Source: Topomyia yanbarensis
Taxonomy: Eukaryota; Arthropoda; Insecta; Diptera; Culicidae
Direction: 5' to 3'
NCBI RefSeq assembly: GCF_030247195.1
Contig: NC_080671.1
Span: forward strand, 83,078,370-83,142,369
Length of the DNA stretch: 64,000 bases
The notes beneath the pieces were generated by a model. It ran no database searches. It had not been told where the DNA came from and saw nothing but the letters and a program-made list of their open reading frames with translations. The translations under genes and the position numbers were made by a program. Below, one piece after another: positions 12,229 through 22,862 of the stretch; position 1 is the first letter of the stretch, and each line of letters opens with the position of its first letter.

Positions 12229-12502
12229 ATCCTTTACCTAAGATCCTTGAACTCATTCTGGTTCTAGCAAGAGCTGGTCAGTGGGCAGTCGCATAGTCTG
12301 TGTCTGTATAAGATTTAATATTTTTGTAGACCAATAGATTGCAACCGAAACCACCTCCAAGCTCTGAAAGAACAAAATCTTACAATTCCACTTTCTTATA
12401 AATATTATCAAATTTACCAAACATCTTCGTATTCAATATCATTTCTATCTTGTGCCGATCTTCAAGCTTCTCTCTAAAAAGTAAAAAAGTTGCGCGATAC
12501 TA

Positions 12503-13897
12503 GGGGATTGCAAACAAGGGCATCGCATTTTTTGTTTTGAATTTCAAATTTCAAATGTCAAAGTAAACTTAGATGCTAAATTTCACATCATTTGGACAAT
12601 TTTAGACCCCTGTTCTCTTTGTTAGAAGTTTCTGACATTGTCACTATGGGAAAAAATTAGGAAAAATTATAAAAAAATATTGAAGTAAAACTTGGAATTT
12701 ATACCATTTTTTAAAGAAAACATTCTTAGCATTATAATGGAAGTATCTTCATTTCTCAAAAAAAAAAAAAAATAAGGGAAGCCGGAGTTTTTGTCTAAAA
12801 AATGCCTTATTCTTAATAACCATTCTGTTCTGTGCTGCAAATCATACCTTTTTGCAGTTTTTCTAATGTGAAAAATCTCAGGAATCGAACGGGATTTTTG
12901 CGACCATTGTCCGAATATAGGAGAAGTAGGGGCTCTAGGGTATTTTGTCATTCATATCAAATTTAATCATTTTCTCGTGCATATATCTCTACTATTCTTT
13001 AATCAATTTTTACTAAAAGTAACTTGTTGAAGGTGGAAAATTCTCAGGAACAAACTTCGTTTCCTGTAAAATTTAAATTTGATATTTAGGTAAATATATT
13101 TTAATGTATGACATTTAGTTTCGATTCCATATTTAAGCATTAAATAACACATAACAGCTCCATTTAGCGATAAATTATTAATTCACTATTTTTAGCGTGA
13201 AAAATGTTCAGGAATCACGTAGAAAATGCTTCATGTCAGGAAAATACGGGAAGTTGAGGGATTTTATTTAAAAAATTGGTTTCTAGCCTTAATGTCAAAA
13301 AATCTGATGTTTCTGAATTTTACCGGCAACGAATCTATTTCTATTTTTTGCCAAGATTTTTTCACGTTCAATAAGGAGTTTCTAATAAAAATTGTTTGAA
13401 AAATAATAGAGATATATGCACGAGAAAATGATTAAATATGATGAGAATGACAAAATGTCTTAGAACCCCAACTTCTCGCATTTTGACAAAGATCGCAAAT
13501 GTTCCTTTCGATTTCTGAGATTTTTCATATTAGAAAAACTGCAAAAAATGCACGACTTGCAGCATAGGGTAGAATGCTTATTAAGAATAAAGCATTTCTG
13601 AACAAAATTTCCCAAAACTCCAGCTTCCCCTATTTTTAGGAAACGAAGATACTACAATGCTGAAAAAAAATCCTTAAAAAATTGCATAAATTATAATTTT
13701 TCGAGTGCTACTTCAAAAGTTGTAGCATTTAATCTGTTTTATCCTCATATTTTCCCGTAGTGCCAATGTCAAAAATTTCAGACGAAGTGAGCGGGGTCTA
13801 AACTTGTCCAAATGATGTGAAATTTGGCATCTGGGAATACTTTAACATTTGTCAGATTTAAAAAATGAGTGCTTTTTGCAATGCTTTATTGCAAATC
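12503..13897. mobile_element. Foldback-type element with arms of about 500 bp
   Basis: The left arm (about 12503-13050) and right arm (about 13370-13897) are diverged inverted copies. Examples are TTTCACATCATTTGGACAA near 12580 against its complement near 13815, and TGCACGAGAAAATGATTAAA near 13420 against its complement near 12960. The ends are bordered by TA (12501-12502 and 13898-13899). About 320 bp separate the arms, and no coding frame is present. This looks like an old non-autonomous DNA element with long inverted repeats. The exact ends are uncertain by a few bases. Confidence 0.65.
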
Positions 13898-13899
13898 TA

Positions 13900-14238
13900 C
13901 CAATTTCTTCATAATGTGGCAAATGAAAAACTAAGATCGAAAATCAAATGTCACGTCATTTGAGCCGTTTATGCTAATCGCATTATTAAGTACTACCACT
14001 TTGAAGCAGAAAAAGAAATAAAAGGTTTTCAAATTCATTAAATTAGAAGAATGATTATGATAAATCAAAATTATAAAATACATAATTCCAATTAGATTAG
14101 CTCAATAAATGGAAAATTGGACAATATTTAAAAATAGTTATAAGATTATTGGAATAAATTAAATAAACTCAAACGTTCAAATTGAATTAAATTAACAAAA
14201 GAAATGACTGAACATGAAATGAATAAAATTAGAAAAAT
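13900..14238. other. AT-rich left flank of the satellite
   Basis: No gene or repeat is visible. The composition is strongly A/T-rich up to the first satellite-like units at about 14239. Confidence 0.5.
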
Positions 14239-15449
14239 TAATCAAATGAGTCAAATGAGTCAAACGAGTCGTACGAGTCGAACGAGTCGAACGAGCCGAA
14301 CGAGTCGAACGAGTCGAACGAGTCGAACGAGTCGAACGAGTCGAACGAGTCGAACGAGTCGAACGAGTCGAACGAGTCGAACGAGTCGAACGAGTCGAAC
14401 GAGTCGAACGAGTCGAACGAGTCGAACGAGTCGAACGAGTCGAACGAGTCGAACGAGTCGAACGAGTCGAACGAGTCGAACGAGTCGAACGAGTCGAACG
14501 AGTCGAACGAGTCGAACGAGTCGAACGAGTCGAACGAGTCGAACGAGTCGAACGAGTCGAACGAGTCGAACGAGTCGAACGAGTCGAACGAGTCGAACGA
14601 GTCGAACGAGTCGAACGAGTCGAACGAGTCGAACGAGTCGAACGAGTCGAACGAGTCGAACGAGTCGAACGAGTCGAACGAGTCGAACGAGTCGAACGAG
14701 TCGAACGAGTCGAACGAGTCGAACGAGTCGAACGAGTCGAACGAGTCGAACGAGTCGAACGAGTCGAACGAGTCGAACGAGTCGAACGAGTCGAACGAGT
14801 CGAACGAGTCGAACGAGTCGAACGAGTCGAACGAGTCGAACGAGTCGAACGAGTCGAACGAGTCGAACGAGTCGAACGAGTCGAACGAGTCGAACGAGTC
14901 GAACGAGTCGAACGAGTCGAACGAGTCGAACGAGTCGAACGAGTCGAACGAGTCGAACGAGTCGAACGAGTCGAACGAGTCGAACGAGTCGAACGAGTCG
15001 AACGAGTCGAACGAGTCGAACGAGTCGAACGAGTCGAACGAGTCGAACGAGTCGAACGAGTCGAACGAGTCGAACGAGTCGAACGAGTCGAACGAGTCGA
15101 ACGAGTCGAACGAGTCGAACGAGTCGAACGAGTCGAACGAGTCGAACGAGTCGAACGAGTCGAACGAGTCGAACGAGTCGAACGAGTCGAACGAGTCGAA
15201 CGAGTCGAACGAGTCGAACGAGTCGAACGAGTCGAACGAGTCGAACGAGTCGAACGAGTCGAACGAGTCGAACGAGTCGAACGAGTCGAACGAGTCGAAC
15301 GAGTCGAACGAGTCGAACGAGTCGAACGAGTCGAACGAGTCGAACGAGTCGAACGAGTCGAACGAGTCGAACGAGTCGAACGAGTCGAACGAGTCGAACG
15401 AGTCGAACGAGTCGAACAGGTCGAACGAGTCGAACGAGTCGAACGAGTC
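14239..15449. repeat. 9-bp satellite array, unit GAGTCGAAC, about 130 copies
   Basis: From 14263 to 15449 the unit GAGTCGAAC repeats head to tail almost without change. The rare variants I see are a GTACG early unit, GAGCCG near 14297, and AACAGG near 15416. Each unit has two CpGs, a TaqI-type TCGA and a HinfI-type GAGTC. The left margin (14239-14262) holds units of the decayed type (CAAATGAGT, then half-changed CAAACGAGT), so the clean core is bordered by the derived form on both sides. All six frames are stop-free because no phase of the nonamer contains a stop. The 433- and 488-codon ORFs (Thr-Ser-Arg or Arg-Ser-Thr repeats) are therefore artefacts. The near-perfect core implies recent expansion or homogenisation. 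Confidence 0.97.
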
Positions 15450-15652
15450 AAATCACTAAAATTAGTCAAATCACTCAAATGAGTCAAATCACTCAAATCA
15501 GTTAAATCACTCAAATGAGTCAAATCAGTCAAATCACTCAAATGAGTCAAAACAGTCAAATCACTCAAATGAGTCAAATCAGTAAAATGACTCAAATAAG
15601 TCAAATCACTCAAATGAGTCAAATCAGTCAAATCACTCAAATGAGTCAAATC

Positions 15653-16128
15653 AGTCACTCAAATGAGTCAAATCAGTCAAATCATTCAAATGAGTCAAAT
15701 CAGTCAAATCACTCAAATGATTCAAATCAGTAAAATCACTCAAATGAGTCAAATCACTTAAATGAGTCAAATCACTCAAATGAGTCAAACCAGTCAAATC
15801 ACTCAAATGAGTCAAATCAGTAAAATGAGTCAAATCAGTCAAATCACTCAAATGAGTCAAATCAGTCAAATCACTCAAATGAGTCAAATCAGTCACTCAA
15901 ATGAGTCAAATCAGTCAAATCATTCAAATGAGTCAAATCAGTCAAATCACTCAAATGATTCAAATCAGTAAAATCACTCAAATGAGTCAAATCACTTAAA
16001 TGAGTCAAATCACTCAAATGAGTCACATCAGTCAAATCATTCAAATGAGTCAAATCAGTCAAATCACTCAAATGAGTCAAATCAGTCGAATGACTTAAAT
16101 GAGTCAAATCAGTAAAATCACTCAAATG
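15653..16128. repeat. 238-bp tandem duplication inside the satellite
   Basis: Starting with an irregular junction (CAGTCACTCAAATG, which lacks 5 bp of a normal unit), a block at 15653 is repeated at 15891. It has the same diagnostic variants in the same order: ATTCAAATCAGTAAAATC, then CACTTAAATG. The spacing of 238 bp is not a multiple of 9, because the 5-bp deletion is part of the duplicated unit. Confidence 0.8.
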
Positions 16129-17239
16129 AGTCAAATAAATAAAATCACTCAAATGAGTCAAATCAGTCAAATCACTCAGATGAGTCAAATCAGTCAAATC
16201 ACTCAAATGAGTCAAATCAGTCAAATCACTCAAATGAGTCAAATCACTCAAATCAGTCAAATCACTCAAATGAGTCAAATCAGTCAAATCACTCAAATGA
16301 GTCAAATCAGTCAAATCACTCAAATGAGTCAAATCAGTAAAATGACTCAAATGAGTCAAATCAGTCAAATCACTCAAATGAGTCAAATCAATCACTCAAA
16401 TGAGTCAAATCAGTCAAATCATTCAAATGAGTCAAATCAGTCAAATCACTCAGATGAGTCAAATCAGTCAAATCACTCAAATGAGTCAAATCAGTCAAAT
16501 CACTCAAATGAGTCAAATCAGTCAAATCACTCAAATGAGTCAAATCAGTCAAATGACTTAAATGAGTCAAATCAGTAAAATCACTCAAATGAGTCAAATA
16601 AGTAAAATCACTCAAATGAGTCAAATCAGTCAAATCACTCGAATGAGTCAAATTAGTTAAATCACTCAAATGAGTCAAATCACTCAAATGAGTCAAATCA
16701 GTCAAATCACTCAAATGAGTCAAATCAGTCAAATCACTCAAATGAGTCAAATCAGTCAAATCACTGAAATTAGTCAAATCAGTCAAATCACTCAAATGAT
16801 TCAAATCAGTAAAATCACTCAAATGAGTCAAATCACTTAAATGAGTCAAATCACTCAAATGAGTCAAATCAGTCAAATCAGTCAAATCAGTCAAATCATT
16901 CAAATGAGTCAAATCAGTCAAATCACTCAGATGAGTCAAATCAGTCAAATCACTCAAATGAGTCAAATCAGTCAAATCACTCAAATGAGTCAAATCAGTC
17001 AAATCACTCAAATGAGTCAAGTCAGTCGAGTTACTCAGATGAGTCAAATCAGTCAAATCACTCAAATGAGTCAAATAAGTAAAATCACTCAAATGAGTCA
17101 AATCAGTCAAATCACTCGAATGAGTCAAATCAGTTAAATCACTCAAATGAGTCAAATCACTCAAATGAGTCAAATCAGTCAAATCACTCAAATGAGTCAA
17201 ATCAGTCAAATCACTCAAATGAGTCAAATCAGTCAAATC

Positions 17240-20200
17240 ACTGAAATTAGTCAAATCAGTCAAATCACTCAAATGATTCAAATCAGTAAAATCACTCAAA
17301 TGAGTCAAATCAGTCAAATCACTCGAATGAGTCAAATCAGTTAAATCACTCAAATGAGTCAAATCACTCAAATGAGTCAAATCAGTCAAATCACTCAAAT
17401 GAGTCAAATCAGTCAAATCACTCAAATGAGTCAAATCAGTCAAATCATTCAAATGAGTCAAATCAGTCAAATCACTCAGATGAGTCAAATCAGTCAAATC
17501 ACTCAAATGAGTCAAATCAGTCAAATCACTCAAATGAGTCAAATCAGTCAAATCACTCAAATGAGTCAAGTCAGTCGAGTTACTCAGATGAGTCAAATCA
17601 GTCAAATCACTCAAATGAGTCAAATCAGTCAAATGACTCAAATGAGTCAAATCAGTAAAATCACTCAAATGAGTCAAATAAGTAAAATCACTCAAATGAG
17701 TCAAATCAGTCAAATCACTCAAATGAGTCGAATCAGTCAAATCACTCAAATGAGTCAAATCAGTCAAATCACTCAAATGAGTCAAATCAGTCGAGTTACT
17801 CAAATGAGTCAAGTCAGTCGAGTTACTCAAATGAGTCAAATCAGTCAAATCACTCAAATGAGTCAAATCAGTCAAATCAGTCAAATCACTCAAATGAGTC
17901 AAATCAGTCAAATTACTAAAATGAGTCAAATCAGTCAAATCACTCAAATGAGTCAAATCAGTCAAATCACTCAAATGAGTCAAGTCAGTCGAGTTACTCA
18001 AATGAGTCAAGTCAGTCGAGTTACTCAAATGGGTCAAATCAGTAAAATCACTCAAATGAGTCAAATAAGTAAAATCACTCAAATGAGTCAAATCAGTCAA
18101 ATCACTCAAATGAGTCGAATCAGTCAAATCACTCAAATGAGTCAAATCAGTCAAATCAGTCAAATCACTCAAATGAGTCAAATCAGTCAAATCACTCAAA
18201 TGAGTCAAATCAGTCAAATCACTCAAATGAGTCAAATCAGTCAAATCACTCAAATGAGTCAAGTCAGTCGAGTTACTCAAATGAGTCAAATCAGTCAAAT
18301 CACTCAGATGAGTCAAATTAGTCAAATCACTCAAATGGGTCAAATCAGTCAAATCACTCAAATGAGTCAAATCACTCAAATGAGTCAAATCAGTCAAATC
18401 ACTCAAATGAGTCAAATCACTCAAATGAGTCAAATCAGTCAAATGAGTCAAATCAGTCAAATCACTCAAATGAGTCAAATCAGTCAAATCACTCAAATGA
18501 GTTAAATCAGTCAAATCCCTTAAATGAGTCAAATCAGTCAAATCACTCAAATCATTCAAATGAGTCAAATCAGTCAAATCACTGAAATGAGTCAAATCAG
18601 TCAAATCACTCAAATGAGTCAAATCAGTCAAATCACTCAAATGAGTCAAATCAGTCAAATCACTTAAATGAGTCAAATCAGTCAAATCACTCAAATGAGT
18701 CAAATCAGTCAAATCACACAAATGAGTCAAATCAGTCAAATCACTCAAATGAGTCAAATCAGTAAAATTACTCAAATGAGTCAAATCACTTAAATGAGTC
18801 AAATCACTCAAATGAGTCAAATCAGTCAAATCACTCAGATGAGTCAAATCAGTCAAATCACTCAAATTAGTCAAATCAGTCAAATCACTCAAATGAGTCA
18901 AATCAGTCAAATCACTCAAATGAGTCAAATCAGTCAAATCACTCAAATGAGTCAAATCAGTCAAATCACTCAAATGAGTCAAATCAGTCAAATCACTGAA
19001 ATTAGTCAAATCAGTCAAATCACTCAAATGATTCAAATCAGTAAAATCACTCAAATGAGTCAAATCACTTAAATGAGTCAAATCACTCAAATGAGTCAAA
19101 TCAGTCAAATCAGTCAAATCATTCAAATGAGTCAAATCAGTCAAATCACTCAGATGAGTCAAATCAGTCAAATCACTCAAATGAGTCAAATCAGTCAAAT
19201 CACTCAAATGAGTCAAATCACTCAAATGAGTCAAGTCAGTCGAGTTACTCAGATGAGTCAAATCAGTCAAATCACTCAAATGAGTCAAATCAGTCAAATG
19301 ACTCAAATGAGTCAAATCAGTAAAATCACTCAAATGAGTCAAATAAGTAAAATCACTCAAATGAGTCAAATCAGTCAAATCACTCAAATGAGTCGAATCA
19401 GTCAAATCACTCAAATGAGTCAAATCAGTCAAATCACTCAAATGAGTCAAATCAGTCGAGTTACTCAAATGAGTCAAGTCAGTCGAGTTACTCAAATGAG
19501 TCAAATCAGTCAAATCACTCAAATGAGTCAAATCAGTCAAATCAGTCAAATCACTCAAATGAGTCAAATCAGTCAAATCACTAAAATGAGTCAAATCAGT
19601 CAAATCACTCAAATCAGTCAAATCACTCAAATGAGTCAAGTCAGTCGAGTTACTCAAATGAGTCAAGTCAGTCGAGTTACTCAAATGGGTCAAATCAGTA
19701 AAATCACTCAAATGAGTCAAATAAGTAAAAATCACTCAAATGAGTCAAATCAGTCAAATCACTCAAATGAGTCGAATCAGTCAAATCACTCAAATGAGTC
19801 AAATCAGTCAAATCACTCAAATGAGTCAAATCACTCAAATGAGTCAAATCAGTCAAATCACTCAAATGAGTCAAATCAGTCAAATCACTCAAATGAGTCA
19901 AGTCAGTCGAGTTACTCAAATGAGTCAAATCAGTCAAATCACTCAGATGAGTCAAATTAGTCAAATCACTCAAATGGGTCAAATCAGTCAAATCACTCAA
20001 ATGAGTCAAATCACTCAAATGAGTCAAATCAGTCAAATCACTCAAATGAGTCAAATCACTCAAATGAGTCAAATCAGTCAAATGAGTCAAATCAGTCAAA
20101 TCACTCAAATGAGTCAAATCAGTCAAATCACTCAAATGAGTCAAATCAGTCAAATCACTTAAATGAGTCAAATCAGTCAAATCACTCAAATGAGTCAAAT

Positions 20201-20450
20201 CAGTCAAATCACTCAAATGAGTCAAATCAGTCAAATCACTCAAATGAGTCAAATCAGTAAAATTACTCAAATGAGTCAAATCACTTAAATGAGTCAAATC
20301 ACTCAAATGAGTCAAATCAGTCAAATCACTCAGATGAGTCAAATCAGTCAAATCACTCAAATTAGTCAAATCAGTCAAATCACTCAAATGAGTCAAATCA
20401 GTCAAATCACTCAAATGAGTCAAATCAGTCAAATCACTCAAATGAGTCAA
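17240..20450. repeat. Duplicated satellite blocks of about 1.6 kb
   Basis: A long run of shared variants links about 17240-18870 with about 18990-20450. The variants include paired GTCGAGTTACTC units, GGGTCAAATC, AATTAGTC and CACTTAAATG. The offset is 1665 bp near 17581/19246, then 1639 bp near 18302/19941, then 1495 bp near 18786/20281. The changes fit losses of whole nonamers in the second copy (27 bp and 144 bp) plus one inserted A at about 19730. That A is what breaks the minus-strand frame there. A third partial copy of the block end lies near 20985-21100. Confidence 0.8.
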
Positions 20451-20698
20451 ATCATTCAAATGAGTCAAATCAGTCAAATGACTCAAATGAGTCAAATCAG
20501 TAAAATCACTCAAATGAGTCAAATAAGTAAAATCAGTCAAATGAGTCAAATCAGTCAAATCACTCAAATGAGTCAAATCAGTTAAATCACTCAAATGAGT
20601 CAAATCACTCAAATGAGTCAAATCAGTCAAATCACTCAAATGAGTCAAATCACTCAAATGAGTCAAATCACTCAAATGAGTCAAATCAGTCAAATCAC

Positions 20699-22720
20699 TC
20701 AAATGAGTTAAATCAGTCAAATCACTTAAATTAGTCAAATCAGTCAAATCACTGAAATAAGTCAAATCACTCAAATGAGTCAAATCAGTCAAATCATTCA
20801 AATAAGTCAAATCACTCAAATCACTGAAATGAGTCAAATCAGTCAAATCGCTCAAATGAGTCAAATCAGTCAAATCACTCAAATGAGTTAAATCAGTCAA
20901 ATCACTTAAATTAGTCAAATCAGTCAAATCACTCAAATGAGTCAAATCAGTCAAATCACTCAAATCAGTCAAATCACTCAAATGAGTCAAATCAGTAAAA
21001 TTACTCAAATGAGTCAAATCACTTAAATGAGTCAAATCACTCAAATGAGTCAAATCAGTCAAATCACTCAGATGAGTCAAATCAGTCAAATCACTCAAAT
21101 TAGTTAAATCACTCAAATGAGTCAAATCAGTCAAATCACTCAAATGAGTCAAATCAGTCAAATCACTCAAATGAGTCAAATCAGTTAAATCACTCAAATG
21201 AGTCAAATCAGTCAAATCACTCAAATGAGTCAAATCAGTCAAATCACTCAAATGAGTCAAATCACTCAAATGAGTCAAATCAGTCAAATCACTCAAATGA
21301 GTTAAATCAGTCAAATCACTTAAATTAGTCAAATCAGTCAAATCACTCAAATAAGTCAAATCACTCAAATGAGTCAAATCAGTCAAATCATTCAAATAAG
21401 TCAAATCACTCAAATCACTGAAATGAGTCAAATCAGTCAAATCGCTCAAATGAGTCAAATCAGTCAAATCACTCAAATGAGTTAAATCAGTCAAATCACT
21501 TAAATTAGTCAAATCAGTCAAATCACTCAAATAAGTCAAATCACTCAAATGAGTCAAATCAGTCAAATCATTCAAATGAGTCAAATCAGTCAAATCACTG
21601 AAATGAGTCAAATCAGTCAAATCACTCAAATGAGTCAAATCAGTCAAATCACTCAAATGAGTCAAATCAGTCAAATCGCTTAAATGAGTCAAATCACTCA
21701 AATGAGTTAAATCAGTGAAATCACTTAAATTTGTCAAATCAGTCAAATCACTCAAATAAGTCAAATCACTTAAATGAGTCAAATCAGTCAAATCATTCAA
21801 ATGAGTCAAATCAGTCAAATCACTGTAATGAGTCAAATCAGTCAAATCACTCAAATGAGTCAAATCAGTCAAATCACTCAAATGAGTCAAATCAGTCAAA
21901 TCGCTTAAACGAGTCAAATCAGTCAAATCACTCAAATGAGTTAAATCAGTCAAATCACTTAAATTAGTCAAATCAGTCAAATCACTCAAATAAGTCAAAT
22001 CACTCAAATGAGTCAAATCAGTCAAATCATTCAAATGAGTCAAATCAGTCAAATTACTGAAATGAGTCAAATCACTCAAATGAGTCAAATCAGTCAAATC
22101 ACTCAAATGAGTTAAATCAGTCAAATCACTTAAATTAGTCAAATCAGTCAAATCACTCAAATAAGTCAAATCACTCAAATGAGTCAAATCAGTCAAATCA
22201 TTCAAATGAGTCAAATCAGTCAAATCACTGAAATGAGTCAAATCAGTCAAACCACTCAAATGAGTCAAACCAGTCAAATCATTCAAATGAGTCAAATTAC
22301 TCAAATGAGTTAAATTAGTCAAATCACTTAAATTAGTCAAATCAGTCAAATCACTCAAATAAGTCAAATCACTCAAATGAGTCAAATCAGTCAAATCACT
22401 CAAATAAGTCAAATCACTCAAATGAGTCAAATCAGTCAAATCATTCAAATGAGTCAAATCAGTCAAATCACTGAAATGAGTCAAATCACTCAAATGAGTC
22501 AAACCAGTCAAATCATTCAAATGAGTCAAATTACTCAAATGAGTTAAATTAGTCAAATCACTTAAATTAGTCAAATCAGTCAAATAAGTCAAATCACTCA
22601 AATGAGTCAAATCAGTCAAATCATTCAAATGAGTCAAATCAGTCAAATCACTGAAATGAGTCAAATCAGTAAAATCACTCAAATGAGTCAAATCAGTCAA
22701 ATCACTCAAATGAGTCAAAT
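20699..22720. repeat. Higher-order satellite block of about 180-230 bp, several copies
   Basis: A variant string (GAGTTAAATCAG, then CACTTAAATTAG, then CAAATAAGTC, then CATTCAAAT, then CACTGAAATG) recurs near 20701, 20881, 21297, 21477, 21707, 21937, 22107 and in shortened form to about 22560. Spacings such as 180 bp are multiples of nine. The block marks a separate amplification zone from the 1.6-kb duplication to its left. Confidence 0.75.
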
Positions 22721-22862
22721 CAGTCAAATCGCTTAAATGAGTCAAATCACGCAAATGAGTCAAATCAGTCAAATCACTCAAATGAGTCAAATCACTCAAA
22801 TGAGTCAAATCAGTCAAATGAGTCAAATGAATCATATGAATCAAATGAATCAAATAGATCAA

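Larger units (their letters stand above)
15450..22862. repeat. 27-bp satellite made of three 9-bp subunits
   Basis: The basic unit is three nonamers in order: CAAATGAGT, then CAAATCAGT, then CAAATCACT. It runs for about 7.4 kb with scattered single-base variants (TCAGTAAAA, CTTAAAT, GATGAG, AAGTCAGTCGAGTTA). It directly continues the 9-bp array. Copies of longer blocks recur inside it and are listed separately. The right edge decays through GAATCA-type units at 22820-22862. The motif TGAGTCA, a consensus AP-1 site, occurs about once per 27 bp. Minus-strand frames of 1115 and 1052 codons (a THLSDLTDL nonapeptide repeat) and the plus-strand MSQISQITQ frames are by-products of the 9-bp period. 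I see no promoter, start context or flanking exon supporting a protein. Confidence 0.97.

Noticed and set aside
14192..15658. ORFs of 433 (plus) and 488 (minus) codons made of Thr-Ser-Arg or Arg-Ser-Thr repeats
   Set aside because: The 9-bp unit contains no stop in any of the six frames, so long ORFs on both strands are inevitable. There is no sign of a promoter or exon structure.
14239..22862. Array of short repeats as a possible CRISPR
   Set aside because: Units are contiguous with no unique spacers, and the context is eukaryotic. It is a satellite.
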